Of a stretch of DNA of 5,915 nucleotides, positions 5,654 through 5,915 are shown piece by piece. The position numbers and the translations under genes are program-made. How positions within the stretch are numbered: position 1 is the stretch's first letter; each line of letters starts with the position of its first letter. The stretch is from an uncultured Streptococcus sp. Its GTDB lineage: Bacteria > Bacillota > Bacilli > Lactobacillales > Streptococcaceae. Location: contig CABSRC010000096.1 in assembly GCA_902480035.1 (NCBI GenBank), forward strand, positions 1-5,915, read 5' to 3'. The notes under the pieces are model-generated. The model did not search any database. It saw nothing but the letters and a program-made list of their open reading frames with translations, and was not told where the DNA came from.

Positions 5654-5672
5654 CATGCTCTATTATAGCATG
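5654..5672. repeat. Inverted repeat around the internal ppiB promoter
   Basis: CATGCT and AGCATG (5654-5659 and 5667-5672) are perfect 6-bp inverted arms around 7 bp. The -10 hexamer fills most of the centre and the TG extension lies in one arm. It could be an operator, or in read-through RNA from liaR a small hairpin. No long U run follows on the minus strand, so it is not a good terminator. Confidence 0.5.
5662..5670 (-). promoter_or_regulatory. Extended -10 promoter for ppiB-cvfD
   Basis: The minus strand reads TGCTATAAT, a perfect extended -10 element (TATAAT at 5667-5662), in the 44-bp gap between liaR and ppiB. No good -35 lies 16-18 bp upstream, which is tolerable for an extended -10. 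Transcription would start near 5655, about 20 nt before the GTG. Confidence 0.55.
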
Positions 5673-5679
5673 TTTCCCT

Positions 5680-5915
5680 TTAAAAATCTTCTTGATTCAC
5701 CAGATGGTGTCGGAAGGCATAAACGACAGCTTGCGTCCGATCACTGACTTCTAATTTCGATAAGATGTTGGAAACATGGGTTTTCACCGTTTTTAAAGAA
5801 ATGAAGAGTTCATCTGCTATTCGTTGATTTTCATATCCTTTCGTCAATAAAGCCAGAATATCTCGTTCTCTAGCTGTCAAATCATCATGCAATTCAGCAT
5901 GGTTCTTTCGTGACT
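5680..5915 (-). CDS. liaR: LiaR/VraR-type response regulator, C-terminal DNA-binding part
   Basis: Only the last 78 complete codons lie in the window; the frame is open to the right edge. The residues form a LuxR/NarL-type helix-turn-helix: LTARERDILALL, then QRIADELFISLKTVKTHVSN with the recognition helix around KTVKTHVSNIL, then LEVSDRTQAVVYAF. This matches LiaR (VraR), the response regulator of the LiaFSR envelope-stress system that responds to cell-wall antibiotics and antimicrobial peptides. The receiver domain is outside the window. A TTG at 5892 is inside the coding sequence and not a real start. The assignment to LiaR rather than another NarL-family regulator rests on similarity to remembered streptococcal LiaR and on the downstream ppiB-cvfD order known from S. 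mutans. Confidence 0.88.
   Translation of the reverse strand, partial: SRKNHAELHDDLTARERDILALLTKGYENQRIADELFISLKTVKTHVSNILSKLEVSDRTQAVVYAFRHHLVNQEDF

Noticed and set aside
5654..5672. Terminator between liaR and ppiB
   Set aside because: The 6-bp stem is weak and no U run follows on the minus strand; the -10 element explains the sequence better.
5890..5892. TTG as start of a small stand-alone HTH protein
   Set aside because: The frame stays open to the window edge (SRKNHAELHDDLT) and the protein is the tail of a full response regulator cut by the boundary.

Overview
The window looks like a chromosomal core segment of a Streptococcus. The evidence is moderately low G+C, gene content typical of the genus (comFA-comFC, a YigZ/IMPACT protein, cysK, a Cof-phosphatase/cyclophilin fusion, a small S1-domain protein, a LiaR-type response regulator) and close agreement with remembered streptococcal proteins. 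I cannot fix the species. No mobile element, CRISPR array, tRNA, rRNA or wholly unknown gene is visible, and I found no undescribed multigene system. The points of interest are regulatory.

Left part, minus strand (1-2073): comFA and comFC, two late-competence genes for uptake of transforming DNA, overlap by a TTGA junction. They are followed without a visible terminator by hpf (ribosome hibernation factor), of which only the first ten codons are present. hpf has its own near-consensus sigma-A promoter, and a CcpA cre-like sequence covers its -10.

Middle, plus strand (2129-3817): yigZ diverges from comFA across a 55-bp spacer. Both genes lack a Shine-Dalgarno sequence and carry a promoter-like box 6-7 nt before the ATG, so both may be leaderless. 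yigZ ends at an intrinsic terminator. cysK (cysteine synthase) follows as its own unit, with a good promoter that overlaps a small palindrome.

Right part, minus strand (3868-5915): the distal end of what looks like the lia envelope-stress operon. It holds the DNA-binding end of LiaR, a 466-residue Cof-type HAD phosphatase/cyclophilin fusion (ppiB in S. mutans terms) and the S1-domain RNA-binding protein CvfD. It converges on cysK, and one strong bidirectional hairpin serves both units. A perfect extended -10 inside an inverted repeat between liaR and ppiB suggests that the last two genes can also be transcribed on their own.

The units cover DNA uptake, cysteine synthesis, envelope stress response, folding and RNA-level control. 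They are probably independent transcription units side by side rather than one pathway. Two start sites were set by sequence evidence: comFA at 2073 and cvfD at 4233. comFC (TTG) and ppiB (GTG) use non-ATG starts, each with a strong ribosome binding site. No gene-free stretch exceeds 300 bases; the longest is 2771-2893.
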